Below are positions 1-10,941 of a stretch of DNA of 64,000 nt, in pieces. The notes beneath the pieces are model-generated. The model saw only the letters and a list, made by a program, of their open reading frames with translations. It was not told the origin of the DNA and ran no database searches. The stretch's first letter is position 1; every line of letters begins with the position of its first letter. The DNA is from Streptomyces diastaticus subsp. diastaticus. GTDB taxonomy: Bacteria; Actinomycetota; Actinomycetes; Streptomycetales; Streptomycetaceae. Made by a program: the position numbers and the translations under genes. Where the stretch lies: assembly GCF_011170125.1 (NCBI RefSeq), contig NZ_BLLN01000002.1:715501-779500 (forward strand). Direction: 5' to 3'.

Positions 1-941
1 TGGCACTCCGCGCGGCGGGCCCGGTCCGAACAGCCGAGGCGGGCGGAGAGGCCCGCTCCGGGGCCGGCGAAGGCGGCCGGGCCGCACGGCGCAAGGCCGC
101 CAAGCGGAACGCCAGGGCGGGCGGGCGCCGGGCCGGGACAGGCCGCCGCCGTGCGGGCGCGCCCGCAGTGGAGGGGCCCGGCGCGCGGGACGAGGCCGCG
201 CCGGACGGCGGGGCGGCCGAGCGGCCACGGACCCGCGTCGAGGCGCGGCGGGCCGAGCGGGCCCGAAGGCCGAGCGCCGCCACGGTCGCCAGCGGGGCGA
301 TCGGCGAACTGTTCATCACCATCGGCGTCCTGATGCTGCTCTTCGTGACCTACCAGCTCTGGTGGACCAACGTGCGGGCCCAGCAGCAGGCGGACGGTGC
401 CGCCAACAGCCTTCAGCAGGACTGGGAGCAGGGGAAGCGGAAGCCCGGGGCGTTCGAGGCCGGACAGGGCTTCGCCATCATCCACATCCCGAAGCTGGAC
501 GTGGTCGTCCCGGTGGCCTCCGGTATCGACAAGCAGCGCGTCCTCGACCGCGGTATGGCGGGCCACTACGCCGAGGGCGCCCTGAAGACGGCGCTGCCCG
601 GGGCGAAGAAGGGGAACTTCGCCGTCGCCGGCCACCGGAACACGCACGGCGAGCCCTTCCGCTACATCAACAGGCTCACACCGGGCGACCCGATCGTGGT
701 GGAGACCCAGGACACCTATTACGTGTACGAGATGGCGAGCATCCTGCCGCAGACTCCCCCGTCGAACACGGCCGTGATCGACCCCGTGCCCGCGGGGTCC
801 GGGTTCACCGAACCGGGCCGGTACATCACACTCACCACCTGCACCCCGGAATTCACCAGTACGTATCGGATGATCGTCTGGGGCAAGATGGTCGAGGAAC
901 GGCCGCGCAGCAAGGGCAAACCCGATGCGCTCGTCGATTGA
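1..941 (+). CDS. srtE: Class E sortase, first of a tandem pair (5' end outside window)
   Basis: Membrane-anchored transpeptidase that joins sorting-signal proteins to peptidoglycan outside the cell. The reading frame is open back to the window edge through an Arg/Lys/Ala-rich cytoplasmic stretch, so the true start lies upstream; the GTG at 168 is only the first start codon visible here. One membrane segment precedes the extracellular domain (around 300-370). The sortase triad is visible: His in VAGHRNTHG, Cys in TLTTCTP and Arg in STYRMIVWG. The last codons overlap the start of a second sortase, so the two are co-transcribed. In Streptomyces such pairs anchor chaplins and other aerial-growth proteins; that role is inferred from the family. 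Confidence 0.9.
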   Translation, partial: ALRAAGPVRTAEAGGEARSGAGEGGRAARRKAAKRNARAGGRRAGTGRRRAGAPAVEGPGARDEAAPDGGAAERPRTRVEARRAERARRPSAATVASGAIGELFITIGVLMLLFVTYQLWWTNVRAQQQADGAANSLQQDWEQGKRKPGAFEAGQGFAIIHIPKLDVVVPVASGIDKQRVLDRGMAGHYAEGALKTALPGAKKGNFAVAGHRNTHGEPFRYINRLTPGDPIVVETQDTYYVYEMASILPQTPPSNTAVIDPVPAGSGFTEPGRYITLTTCTPEFTSTYRMIVWGKMVEERPRSKGKPDALVD

Positions 942-1698
942 GTCGGACCGGACGGACGGGGCAGGGGCAGTGGCAACGACGAGGACGCAGGACAGGGCGG
1001 ACGAAAAGTCCGCCACCGCACCGCGCAGACGCGAGCGCGGCGTCATCGCGACCGCCGTCGGGGTCTTCGGCGAACTGCTGATCACCGCGGGTGTCGTCCT
1101 CGGCCTCTTCGTCGCCTACTCGCTCTGGTGGACCAACGTCGTCGCCGACCGCGAGGCCGGCAAGCAGGGTGAGGCGGTCCGTGACCGCTGGGCCGGGGGA
1201 CCCGGTGCACTCGACACCAAGGACGGCGTGGGCTTCCTGCACGTCCCGGCGATGAGGAACGGCGAGGTGCTCGTCAAGAAGGGCACCGGGAACTCCGTCC
1301 TCAACCACGGCGTCGCCGGCTACTACACGGACCCGGTGAAGTCGGCGCTCCCTTCCGACGACGAGGGCAACTTCAGCCTCGCCGCGCACCGCGACGGCCA
1401 CGGCGCCAAGTTCCACAACATCGACAAGATCAAGAAGGGCGACCCGATCGTCTTCGAGACGAAGGACTCCTGGTACGTCTACAAGACGTTCGCGATGCTC
1501 CCGGAGACCTCGAAGTTCAACGTGGACGTCCTGGACGCCGTCCCCGAGGAGGCCGGCGTGAAGAAGCCCGGCCGGTACATCACGCTCACCACCTGCACCC
1601 CGGTGTACACCTCGGACTACCGCTACATCGTCTGGGGCGAGCTGGACCGCGTCGAGAAGGTCGACAACCAGCGCACCCCGCCTGCCGAACTGCGCTGA
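925..1698 (+). CDS. srtE: Class E sortase, second of the pair
   Basis: Paralogue of the preceding sortase and probably translationally coupled to it (17-base overlap if the ATG at 925 is used; a GTG at 970 after a G-rich stretch is the alternative). About 257 residues: basic cytoplasmic tail, one membrane segment (about residues 40-66), then the sortase fold. Catalytic His lies in LAAHRDGHG, Cys in TLTTCTPVY and Arg in SDYRYIVWG. The shared WWTN motif just after the membrane segment and the TTCTP block show that the two genes arose by duplication. It is expected to act at the outer face of the membrane on LPXTG/LAXTG-like signals. Confidence 0.9.
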   Translation: MRSSIESDRTDGAGAVATTRTQDRADEKSATAPRRRERGVIATAVGVFGELLITAGVVLGLFVAYSLWWTNVVADREAGKQGEAVRDRWAGGPGALDTKDGVGFLHVPAMRNGEVLVKKGTGNSVLNHGVAGYYTDPVKSALPSDDEGNFSLAAHRDGHGAKFHNIDKIKKGDPIVFETKDSWYVYKTFAMLPETSKFNVDVLDAVPEEAGVKKPGRYITLTTCTPVYTSDYRYIVWGELDRVEKVDNQRTPPAELR

Positions 1699-1712
1699 CC
1701 CCCGGAGCACGC

Positions 1713-1752
1713 CGAAGCCCCGGCAGCCGGATGATCCGGTGCCGGGGCTTCG
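1713..1752. terminator. Bidirectional hairpin between sortase and pknB
   Basis: Inverted repeat with about 13 perfect outer pairs (arms CGAAGCCCCGGC and GCCGGGGCTTCG) plus an inner CCGGA/TCCGG stem. It sits between the convergent stops of the sortase gene and pknB and can serve both. There is no T-run, as is common in Streptomyces. Confidence 0.75.
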
Positions 1753-1784
1753 CGCGTACGGGCCCGTGGCCTTCGGGCGGGAGG

Positions 1785-3761
<1,977 letters not shown>

Positions 3762-3954
3762 AGCTACCTACCAGCTCTCTCCGTCGGTCCCGACCGCACC
3801 CGTGTGTGGTCCGGCGGTGTGCTGCCCGGCCATACGGTACCCGCCCCGCACGGGCCGGTCCGGCCCTGGCCGTGAGCTGATACCTGACCGGTATCCCCGC
3901 GCGTGAAGATCCACAACTGTCCGGCCGTGACGGGCGTCATGGCCGGCCGCGAGC

Positions 3955-5412
3955 TCACTTCTTGCCCACGACCGCCTCCATGACGGACTTGGCGATGGGC
4001 GCGGCGAGACCGCCACCGGAGATGTCGTCACGGTTGGCGCTGCCGTCCTCGACGACCACCGCGACCGCCACCGGGGAGCCCTCGGCCGTCTTGGCGTAGG
4101 AGATGAACCAGGCGTAGGGCTTCTCGCTGTTGTCGACACCGTGCTGAGCGGTACCGGTCTTGCCGCCGACGGTGACGCCCGGGATGCGCGCGTTGGTTCC
4201 CGTGCCGTCGTTGACGACCGTCTCCATCATCTGCTGGAGCTTCTGCGCGTTCTCCTTGGAGAGCGGCTCGCTCATCTTCTTCGGCTCGTGCGTCTCGATC
4301 GCGTCGAGGTTCGGCGCCTGCAGCTCGCGCACCATGTACGGCTCCATCAGCACGCCGTCGTTGGCGATGGCGGAGGTGACCATGGCCATCTGGAGCGGAG
4401 TGGCGGCGGTCTCGAACTGGCCGATGGAGGAGAGCGCGGTCTGCGCCTGGTCCATCTCCTTGGGGAAGACGGAGGCGTTGGAGCGGACCGGCGTGAACTG
4501 CTCCTCGTTGAAGCCGAACTTCTCCGCCGTCTCCAGCATCTTGTCCTTGCCGAGATCGGCGCCGATCTTGCCGAAGACGGTGTTGCAGGAGACCCGCAGG
4601 GCGTCCCGGAGGGTCGCGTCCTTGCAGGGGATGTTGCCCTCGTTCGGCAGCGGCGTCGTGGTGCCCGGCATGATCCACGGGAGCGGGGTGTCGGTCTTCG
4701 CGTCGATGTCGGTGACCAGCCCGTGCTCCAGGGCGGCCGCCGCCGTGAGGACCTTGAAGGTCGAGCCGGGCGGGTACGTCTCGCGCAGCGCGCGGTTGAC
4801 GAGCGGCTTGTCCTTGTTCTTGTCGAGCTTGGAGAACTCCTCGCCGTCCTTGTTGGTGATCCCGGCGAAGACCCCGGGGTCGTAGGACGGGGCGGAGGCC
4901 AGGGCGAGGATCGCGCCGGTCGACGGGTCCAGCGCGGCGACGGCGCCCTTGCGGTCGCCGAGCCCCTCGAACGCGGCCTTCTGGGCGGCGCCGTTGAGCG
5001 TCGTGACGACGTTGCCGCCCTCCTTCTTCTTGCCGGTCAGCATGTCGAGCGTGCGGCGGAAGAAGAGGCGGTCGTCGTTGCCCGTGAGGATGCCGTCCTC
5101 GAGGTTCTCGATCTGCGTGGCACCGACGAGCTGTGAGGCGTACCCGGTGACGGGCGACCACATCTCGCCGTTCTTGTAGGTCCGCTTGTACTTGTAGTCG
5201 GTGCCCTTGGTGATCTTGGAACCGGTGATCGACTTGCCGTCGACGATGATGTCGCCGCGCGGCTGGGCGTACCGCTCGATGGAGACGCGGCGGTTCTTCT
5301 CGTGCGTGGCGAGTGAGTCCGCCTGGACGTACTGGACCCAGTTGGCCCGCAGCAGCAGGGCGAGGACCAGCAGACCGCAGAAGATCGCGATCCGGCGCAG
5401 GGGCTTGTTCAC
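3955..5412 (-). CDS. pbpA: Class B penicillin-binding protein (transpeptidase)
   Basis: Cross-links peptidoglycan outside the membrane, working with the RodA glycosyltransferase encoded just upstream. 485 residues: short cytoplasmic tail, one anchor helix (about 7-23), dimerisation region, then the transpeptidase domain with all three penicillin-binding motifs: STFK at 217-220, SCN at 275-277 and KTG at 418-420. The GTG start overlaps the rodA stop by four bases (GTGA), indicating coupled translation. Length and motif order match actinobacterial PbpA; no residue seems missing. Confidence 0.95.
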   Translation of the reverse strand: MNKPLRRIAIFCGLLVLALLLRANWVQYVQADSLATHEKNRRVSIERYAQPRGDIIVDGKSITGSKITKGTDYKYKRTYKNGEMWSPVTGYASQLVGATQIENLEDGILTGNDDRLFFRRTLDMLTGKKKEGGNVVTTLNGAAQKAAFEGLGDRKGAVAALDPSTGAILALASAPSYDPGVFAGITNKDGEEFSKLDKNKDKPLVNRALRETYPPGSTFKVLTAAAALEHGLVTDIDAKTDTPLPWIMPGTTTPLPNEGNIPCKDATLRDALRVSCNTVFGKIGADLGKDKMLETAEKFGFNEEQFTPVRSNASVFPKEMDQAQTALSSIGQFETAATPLQMAMVTSAIANDGVLMEPYMVRELQAPNLDAIETHEPKKMSEPLSKENAQKLQQMMETVVNDGTGTNARIPGVTVGGKTGTAQHGVDNSEKPYAWFISYAKTAEGSPVAVAVVVEDGSANRDDISGGGLAAPIAKSVMEAVVGKK

Positions 5413-6821
5413 GGGCGCACCACCTGGGTCATCTCGGCGTCGGGGGAAGGAGCCGGCGCCGGGGCGGGACGGCGTGCGGTGTCACTGATGCGGATCAGGA
5501 TGGCGATCAGCGCCCAGTTGGCGAGCACCGACGAACCACCGTACGCGAGGAAGGGCATGGTCATACCGGTCAGCGGGATGAGCCCCATCACGCCGCCGGC
5601 GACCACGAAGACCTGGAGGGCGAAGGCGCCGGTCAGGCCGATGGCGAAGAGCTTGCCGAAGGGGTCGCGGGCGGCCAGCGCGGTGCGGGCGCCCCGCTCG
5701 ATGATCAGGGCGTAGAGGAGGATGAAGGCCATCATCCCGGCGAGCCCCAGCTCCTCGCCGACCGTGGCGAAGATGAAGTCGGAGTTGGCGGCGAAGCCGA
5801 TGAGGTCGGAGTTGCCCTGTCCCCAGCCGGTGCCCAGCACACCGCCTGACCCGAAGGACATCAGGGACTGGGCGATCTGCTCGGTCTGCTGCATGACGTC
5901 GGGGTCGAAGGGGTTCAGCCAGGCGTCGACGCGCGCCTGCACGTGGCTGGCGAAGGTGGCCACACCGACGGCGCCGGCCGCCGACATGCCCAGACCGATC
6001 ACGATCCAGCTGGTCCGCTCGGTGGCGACGTACAGCATGATCACGAACATGCCGAAGAACAGCAGGGAGGTACCGAGGTCCGTCTCGAAGATGAGGATGA
6101 GCAGGCTCACGCCCCAGATCATCAGGATCGGTCCGAGGTCGCGTCCGCGCGGGAGGTAGAGCCCCATGAACCGGCGGCTGGCCAGCGCGAGCGCGTCTCT
6201 CTTCACCATCAGGTAGCCGGCGAAGAAGATGGCAATGGTGATCTTGACGAACTCGCCCGGCTGGAGGGTGAAACCACCGACGTTGATCCAGATCTTCGCG
6301 CCGTTCACGGCGGGGAAGAACATCGGCAGTACGAGGAGGACCAGCGAGACCACCATCGAGATGTAGGTGTACCGCTGGAGCACCCGGTGGTCCTTGAGGA
6401 GCAGCAGGATGGCCACGAAGAAGGCGATGCCGATCGCCGAGTACATGAGCTGCTTGGGTGCGTCCGCCGAATACGCGCCGTAGAGCTGCTCCGCGCGGCG
6501 GATGAGCCGTTCCGACTGGTCCAGGCGCCAGATCAGCACCAGGCCGAGGCCGTTGAGCAGGGTGGCCAGCGGCAGCAGCAGCGGGTCGGCGTAGGGCGCG
6601 AAGCGGCGCACCACGATGTGGCCCACGCCGGCCAGCAGGCCGAGGCCGATGCCGTAACCGATCAGGCCGGTCGGGATCTCGCCGTTGATCGCGAGGCCCA
6701 CGTTGATGTACGCGAACACGGGGATGACCACCGCGAACACCAGGAGGGCTAGCTCGGTGTTGCGGCGGCTCGGCGCGCCGATGGCCCCGATGGTCGAAGT
6801 CTGTGTCGTACTACTGCTCAT
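5409..6821 (-). CDS. rodA: RodA/FtsW-type SEDS peptidoglycan glycosyltransferase
   Basis: Polymerises lipid II into glycan strands in the membrane and pairs with the class B PBP that follows. 470 residues, hydrophobic throughout, with about ten membrane segments. SEDS features are visible in the C-terminal half: the KIWINVGGFTLQPGEFVKI block, the GTGWGQGNSD block and the PLTGMTMPFLAYGGSS signature. It begins 26 bases after the pstP stop and shares the GTGA overlap with pbpA. The neighbouring PBP and PASTA kinase favour RodA over the division-specific FtsW, though FtsW family naming is also used for this position. Confidence 0.94.
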   Translation of the reverse strand: MSSSTTQTSTIGAIGAPSRRNTELALLVFAVVIPVFAYINVGLAINGEIPTGLIGYGIGLGLLAGVGHIVVRRFAPYADPLLLPLATLLNGLGLVLIWRLDQSERLIRRAEQLYGAYSADAPKQLMYSAIGIAFFVAILLLLKDHRVLQRYTYISMVVSLVLLVLPMFFPAVNGAKIWINVGGFTLQPGEFVKITIAIFFAGYLMVKRDALALASRRFMGLYLPRGRDLGPILMIWGVSLLILIFETDLGTSLLFFGMFVIMLYVATERTSWIVIGLGMSAAGAVGVATFASHVQARVDAWLNPFDPDVMQQTEQIAQSLMSFGSGGVLGTGWGQGNSDLIGFAANSDFIFATVGEELGLAGMMAFILLYALIIERGARTALAARDPFGKLFAIGLTGAFALQVFVVAGGVMGLIPLTGMTMPFLAYGGSSVLANWALIAILIRISDTARRPAPAPAPSPDAEMTQVVRP

Positions 6822-6847
6822 GGCGTGAAAAGGCCCCCAACGGCTGC

Positions 6848-8332
6848 TTACTGCTTACCGCACAGCGGGACCAGCTTCTGCTCTTCCTCCGAGAGGCTGG
6901 GGCCGGGCGTGGGAGTGGCATCGGACTTGTTCTTGCTCTTGGAGTCGTCGGTGAGGTTCTCGGCCGCGCCGGAGTCGCCCTTGCCGGGCTTCGCCTCCTC
7001 CTGCTGCTTCTGCGCGGCGGCGCGGCGCTCGGCGTCCTTCTTGCAGGCGGACGCCTGGACGCTGAGTTCCTCGACCTTCTCCCTGGCCTCGTCCATGCCG
7101 CCCTCGGCGATGGTCGCCTCCACCTGCTTGCGCTGGTAGGGCGGGAGGTACTTGAGTTCGATCTCGGGGTGGTCGCGGTGGACCTTGGAGAGCGACACCC
7201 AGGCCAGATCCTGGTTGATGCCCTGGAAGAGGGCGACGTGGTCGTCCTTGGTTCCCACGTAGTACTGGGTCTGGGTCCAGCGGTAGCCGCCGTAGAGGCC
7301 GCCGCCGACGACCGCGAGCGCCAGTGCCGTGTAGAGGGACCGCTTCAGCCAGGTGCGGCCGCGCCGCGGCTTCTCGAAGTCCCCTTCGCCGTACGCGCCG
7401 AAGGAGTTCTCCGGTGTGTACTCCGCGGAGGAGCCGCTGCCGGGCGGGCCGAAGGAGCCGCTGGGGGCCGACGAGCGGCGGCCGAGGCCCGCGGCGCGTC
7501 CGGCCGGGGTCTCCATGGCACCGCTGTCCTGCTGCTGGTGCTGGTTCTCCGCCACCGCGCCGACCACCACGGGGGTGTCGTTGAGCTGGGTGGTGAGGGT
7601 GTCGTTGGCGTCGACGTCGAGGACGTCGGCGACGATGCAGGTGATGTTGTCCGGGCCGCCGCCGCGCAGGGCGAGCTGGATCAGTTCCTGGATGGTCTCC
7701 TGCGGGCCCTGGTAGCTGGCGAGGGCCTCCTCCATCGTCTGGTGGGAGACGACGCCGGAGAGTCCGTCGGAGCAGATCAGGTACCGGTCGCCGGCGCGGA
7801 CCTCGCGGATGGAGAGGTCGGGCTCGACGTGGTCACCGCTGCCCAGCGCGCGCATCAGCAGCGAGCGCTGGGGGTGCGTCGTCGCCTCCTCCTCGGTGAT
7901 GCGCCCCTCGTCGACGAGGCGCTGCACCCAGGTGTGGTCCTGCGTGATCTGCGTGAGCACGCCGTCCCGCAGGAGGTAGGCGCGGGAGTCGCCGACGTGC
8001 ACGAGGCCGAGGCGCTGCCCGGTCCACAGCAGGGCGGTGAGCGTGGTGCCCATCCCCTCCAGTTGCGGGTCCTCCTCGACCATCACGCGCAGCTGGTCGT
8101 TGGCCCGCTGCACGGCGGCGCCCAGCGAGGTGAGGATGTCGGAGCCGGGGATCTCGTCGTCCAGCTCGACGAGGGTCGTGATGACCTCGGAGCTGGCGAC
8201 CTCGCCCGCGGCCTGGCCGCCCATGCCGTCGGCGATGGCGAGGAGGCGGGGGCCGGCGTACCCGGAGTCCTCGTTCCCCTCGCGGATCATGCCCTTGTGC
8301 GACCCCGCCGCGAAGCGCAGTGACAGGCTCAT
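6848..8332 (-). CDS. pstP: PP2C-family Ser/Thr protein phosphatase
   Basis: Removes phosphates placed by PknB and other Hanks-type kinases. About 494 residues from the chosen ATG at 8332, which follows a GAGGTG ribosome site; an in-frame start 63 bases upstream would add a non-conserved tail. The cytoplasmic PP2C domain (about 1-235) has the metal-binding motifs REGNEDSGY, ADGMGGQAAGE, VGDSRAYL, SDGLSGVV and PDNITCIV. A linker, one membrane helix and a charged extracellular tail follow. It sits between fhaB and rodA in the cell-wall operon. Confidence 0.95.
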   Translation of the reverse strand: MSLSLRFAAGSHKGMIREGNEDSGYAGPRLLAIADGMGGQAAGEVASSEVITTLVELDDEIPGSDILTSLGAAVQRANDQLRVMVEEDPQLEGMGTTLTALLWTGQRLGLVHVGDSRAYLLRDGVLTQITQDHTWVQRLVDEGRITEEEATTHPQRSLLMRALGSGDHVEPDLSIREVRAGDRYLICSDGLSGVVSHQTMEEALASYQGPQETIQELIQLALRGGGPDNITCIVADVLDVDANDTLTTQLNDTPVVVGAVAENQHQQQDSGAMETPAGRAAGLGRRSSAPSGSFGPPGSGSSAEYTPENSFGAYGEGDFEKPRRGRTWLKRSLYTALALAVVGGGLYGGYRWTQTQYYVGTKDDHVALFQGINQDLAWVSLSKVHRDHPEIELKYLPPYQRKQVEATIAEGGMDEAREKVEELSVQASACKKDAERRAAAQKQQEEAKPGKGDSGAAENLTDDSKSKNKSDATPTPGPSLSEEEQKLVPLCGKQ

Positions 8333-8476
8333 GCGCCGCACCTCACCTGTCGACGGTTCCGGGTACAGCCGGTCTGATCGAGCCACACTGCCCACCCTCC
8401 GGTCGGGAGCGCCTCCTGAACGGGACCCTGACGGTGGGTCTCGACGGCCCGCTCGCTCCGCTCGCTCATTGTCGTA

Positions 8477-8992
8477 CTACTTCCGCAGCTCGATGACGGT
8501 CTTGCCGATACGGATCGGTGCGCCCAGCGGAATCGGGGTCGGGGTGGTGAGCCGGGTCCGGTCGAGGTAGGTGCCGTTGGTCGACCCGAGGTCCTCGACG
8601 ATCCACTTGCCGTCGTGGTCCGGGTAGATCCTGGCATGCCTGCTGGAGGCGTAGTCGTCGTCCAGCACGATCGTGGAGTCGTGGGCGCGGCCGAGCGAGA
8701 TCGTCTGCCCCTGGAGGGCGACGGTGGTGCCGGTGAGCGATCCCTCGGACACCACCAGCTTCGTCGGTGCCCCGCGGCGCTGGCGGCTCGATCCGCCCTG
8801 GGCGCGCTGCTGCGGCGGCGCGGCCTGCTGGCGTTGTTGCTGCGGACGCGCCTCGGCGGTCCGCCGTGCTCCGCGCTGGGTGACCCGCGTGCCGAACAGG
8901 TCGCTGCGGATGACCTGGACGGCCACGATCACGAACAGCCACAGAACGGCCAGGAAACCCAACCGCATGACCGTCAGGGTCAGCTCTGACAT
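8477..8992 (-). CDS. fhaB: Membrane-anchored FHA-domain protein FhaB
   Basis: Phosphothreonine reader that links Ser/Thr kinases to cell-wall assembly (the FipA/FhaB family of actinobacteria). 171 residues: N-terminal membrane helix (about 7-28), a Gln/Arg/Ala-rich linker with QQQRQQ-type runs, and a C-terminal FHA domain with LGRAHDSTIVL, the SSRHARI phosphopeptide-binding strand and the LGSTNGTYL motif. It starts ten bases after the fhaA stop and lies about 140 bases before pstP. Confidence 0.93.
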   Translation of the reverse strand: MSELTLTVMRLGFLAVLWLFVIVAVQVIRSDLFGTRVTQRGARRTAEARPQQQRQQAAPPQQRAQGGSSRQRRGAPTKLVVSEGSLTGTTVALQGQTISLGRAHDSTIVLDDDYASSRHARIYPDHDGKWIVEDLGSTNGTYLDRTRLTTPTPIPLGAPIRIGKTVIELRK

Positions 8993-9002
8993 TGCCCCCG
9001 CT

Positions 9003-9863
9003 TCACCCTTCGGCTTGCCGGTAAATGATGGTGGTGTTGCCCACGACGATTCGCGAGCCGTCGCGGAGCGTAGCGCGGGTGGTGTGCTGTCCGTCCACCA
9101 CGATGCCGTTGGTCGACCCGAGGTCCTGGACCGTGGAGGGCGAACCTGTCCGGATTTCGCAGTGCCTGCGGGAGACTCCGGGGTCGTCGATGCGCACGTC
9201 GGCCTCGGTGCTGCGGCCGAGTACGAGGGTGGAGCGGGAGATCTGGTGGCGGTTGCCGTTGATCTCGATCCAGCGGCGCGTGGCGGAGCCCGCCCCGGCG
9301 AGCGAGGGGCCGCCGCCGTGCGTCCCGGGCGGAGGGCCCGGGGGCATGGGCGGCGGGGAGGCCGGGGGCTGCGGGTAGCCGTAACCGCCCTGGGGCGGGC
9401 GGCCGGCGGCGGTCGGGCCGCCCTGCGGGGGCGCCGGGGGGTAGGCGTGGCCGCCGGGTGCGGGAGCGCCGCCCGGCGTCTGCGAGGTGCTGGAGGCCAG
9501 CGTGCGGCTGCGGACGCGGTACAGGCCCGTGTCCAGGTCGTCGGCCTTCTCCAGGTGGACCTTGATGGGGCCCATGAAGGAGTACCGCTGCTGCTTGGCG
9601 TAGTCGCGGACCATGCCGGACAACTCGTCGCCCAGCTGGCCCGAGTACGGGCTGAGCCGCTCGAAGTCCGGGGTGGAGAGCTCGACGATGAAGTCGTTGG
9701 GGACGACCGTGCGGTCGCGGTTCCAGATCGTCGCGTTGTTGTCGCACTCGCGCTGGAGCGCGCCGGCGATCTCGACCGGCTGCACCTCGGACTTGAAGAC
9801 CTTGGCGAAGGTGCCGTTGACCAAACCCTCGAGCCGCTGCTCGAAACGCTTCAGGACTCCCAT
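9003..9863 (-). CDS. fhaA: FhaA, DUF3662 plus FHA domain
   Basis: First gene of the cell-wall signalling operon. 286 residues: N-terminal DUF3662 domain (about 1-125, starting MGVLKRFEQRLEGLVNG), a Gly/Pro-rich linker and a C-terminal FHA domain (about 205-286) with LGRSTEADV, SRRHCEI and LGSTNGIVV. In mycobacteria FhaA binds phosphorylated PknB and the flippase MviN; the same role is inferred here. ATG start with a strong GGAGGAGG ribosome site six bases upstream. Confidence 0.94.
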   Translation of the reverse strand: MGVLKRFEQRLEGLVNGTFAKVFKSEVQPVEIAGALQRECDNNATIWNRDRTVVPNDFIVELSTPDFERLSPYSGQLGDELSGMVRDYAKQQRYSFMGPIKVHLEKADDLDTGLYRVRSRTLASSTSQTPGGAPAPGGHAYPPAPPQGGPTAAGRPPQGGYGYPQPPASPPPMPPGPPPGTHGGGPSLAGAGSATRRWIEINGNRHQISRSTLVLGRSTEADVRIDDPGVSRRHCEIRTGSPSTVQDLGSTNGIVVDGQHTTRATLRDGSRIVVGNTTIIYRQAEG

Positions 9864-10507
9864 GGGGCACCTCCTCCGTCGTTGGCTTCCTGGTACTGCT
9901 TACTGATCGTATCCACGCGCCGGGAAATCGGCTGGTTCCCCCTGTCGGCCCCGCCCACGAGTGTCGCCCCTCACAAGACATGCCCCGCGCACGCCGATTC
10001 ACGACTCGGGGCGAACCTTCCCGGGGACCCTGCCACGGCCACGGGTGGCCTTGCCAGGGTCCTGGGTCCCGGCGCGCGCTTGCGGGTGCCGCACCGGCCA
10101 GGCGGTCGGCTCGCGCGAGCGGTCCGGACTTTCTCACGGGTGGCCCGGTGCCGCGCGCTGCCGCCCGCGGACCATGCTTCCCCGGTGCTCTCCCTGTTCA
10201 GTGTCGCGTATGCGCGAGGGGGACGGGAGCGGCCGACGCCCGATCGTCACTTCCCGGATGCGGTGGCGTGCCGGGGAGGCGGGTCCGCGGCGGCGGGTGC
10301 GGGGCGTGTGCGGTGGGAGCCGTGGGCCGCGAGCGGGCCGAAGGGGGCGGCGGTAGGGGGCCGCGGAGGATCTGGTTCCGGACTGTCGGCGGGTCGCGGG
10401 CGGGCTCCGGGAAAGCGATGTGATTCCACCCGGAACACCGTGCTAATCTTCTGGATGTCGGAAGGCGCCGCGCCCCACCAGGGCCGGACCGGAAGGCAAC
10501 ACCCAAT
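9864..10507. other. Non-coding stretch between fhaA and tRNA-Leu
   Basis: About 640 bases with no convincing gene. The fhaA-proximal part (9864-9990) has locally lower GC and probably holds the operon promoter, but I see no unambiguous -35/-10 pair. The middle is very G/C-rich with shadow frames only. The last 90 bases hold the probable tRNA promoter. Confidence 0.6.
10421..10449 (+). promoter_or_regulatory. Possible tRNA-Leu promoter
   Basis: TGATTC (10421-10426) and TAATCT (10444-10449) are spaced by 17 bases, about 60 bases before the tRNA. The -10 is good for an actinobacterial housekeeping promoter; the -35 is weak. Confidence 0.35.
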
Positions 10508-10594
10508 GCGCGGGTGGCGGAATAGGCAGACGCGCTGGATTCAGGTTCCAGTGCCCGAAAGGGCGTGGGGGTTCAACTCCCCCCTCGCGCACCA
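10508..10594 (+). tRNA. tRNA-Leu, anticodon CAG
   Basis: 87-base class II tRNA with an encoded 3' CCA. The acceptor stem pairs GCGCGGG with CTCGCGC. The anticodon stem CTGGA/TCCAG encloses loop TTCAGGT, giving anticodon CAG, which reads the most used leucine codon CTG in this genome. A variable arm (GTGCCCGAAAGGGCGT region) and T-arm GGGGGTTCAACTCCCCC are intact. It stands alone, followed directly by a terminator. Confidence 0.97.
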
Positions 10595-10599
10595 TGGAG

Positions 10600-10644
10600 A
10601 CCGGGTCTCCATCAGGACGAAAGTTCTGATGGGGGCCCGGTTTT
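10600..10644 (+). terminator. Very strong intrinsic terminator of tRNA-Leu
   Basis: A 19-pair hairpin (10600-10641, some G-T pairs, no bulge) capped by a GAAA tetraloop and ending in TTTT. It begins six bases after the CCA end. Confidence 0.92.
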
Positions 10645-10941
10645 CGTTGTGTCCACGTAGGGGTCCGTGCGGGATGCGGGATGCGGGATGCGGTGGCGTG
10701 CGGGGCGTGCGTCGCGCGGCCGTGGGTGTTGGTGGCCGGAGCGGTCTGTCGGGGTTGGGGGCGCCGGCGAGGCGGCGAAGCCGGGGGTGTGACGATTGTC
10801 TCAGCCGGCTTGGGGGGCGCGTGGTCGTCGCGAAGAGGGTGCCCCGTCCGGTGGGTGGAAGCCGCCGCGCCCCCGGAACGGTCGGCTCCGCCGGTGGCGG
10901 GCGCGGGTGTCCGGGGGCGCGGTACGGGGCCGGGGGCGGGG
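10645..10941. other. Non-coding stretch between tRNA terminator and azoreductase
   Basis: About 300 bases without a supported gene. It contains a short run of three copies of a GGGATGC-type 7-base repeat near 10670-10695; otherwise nothing recognisable. Confidence 0.5.
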
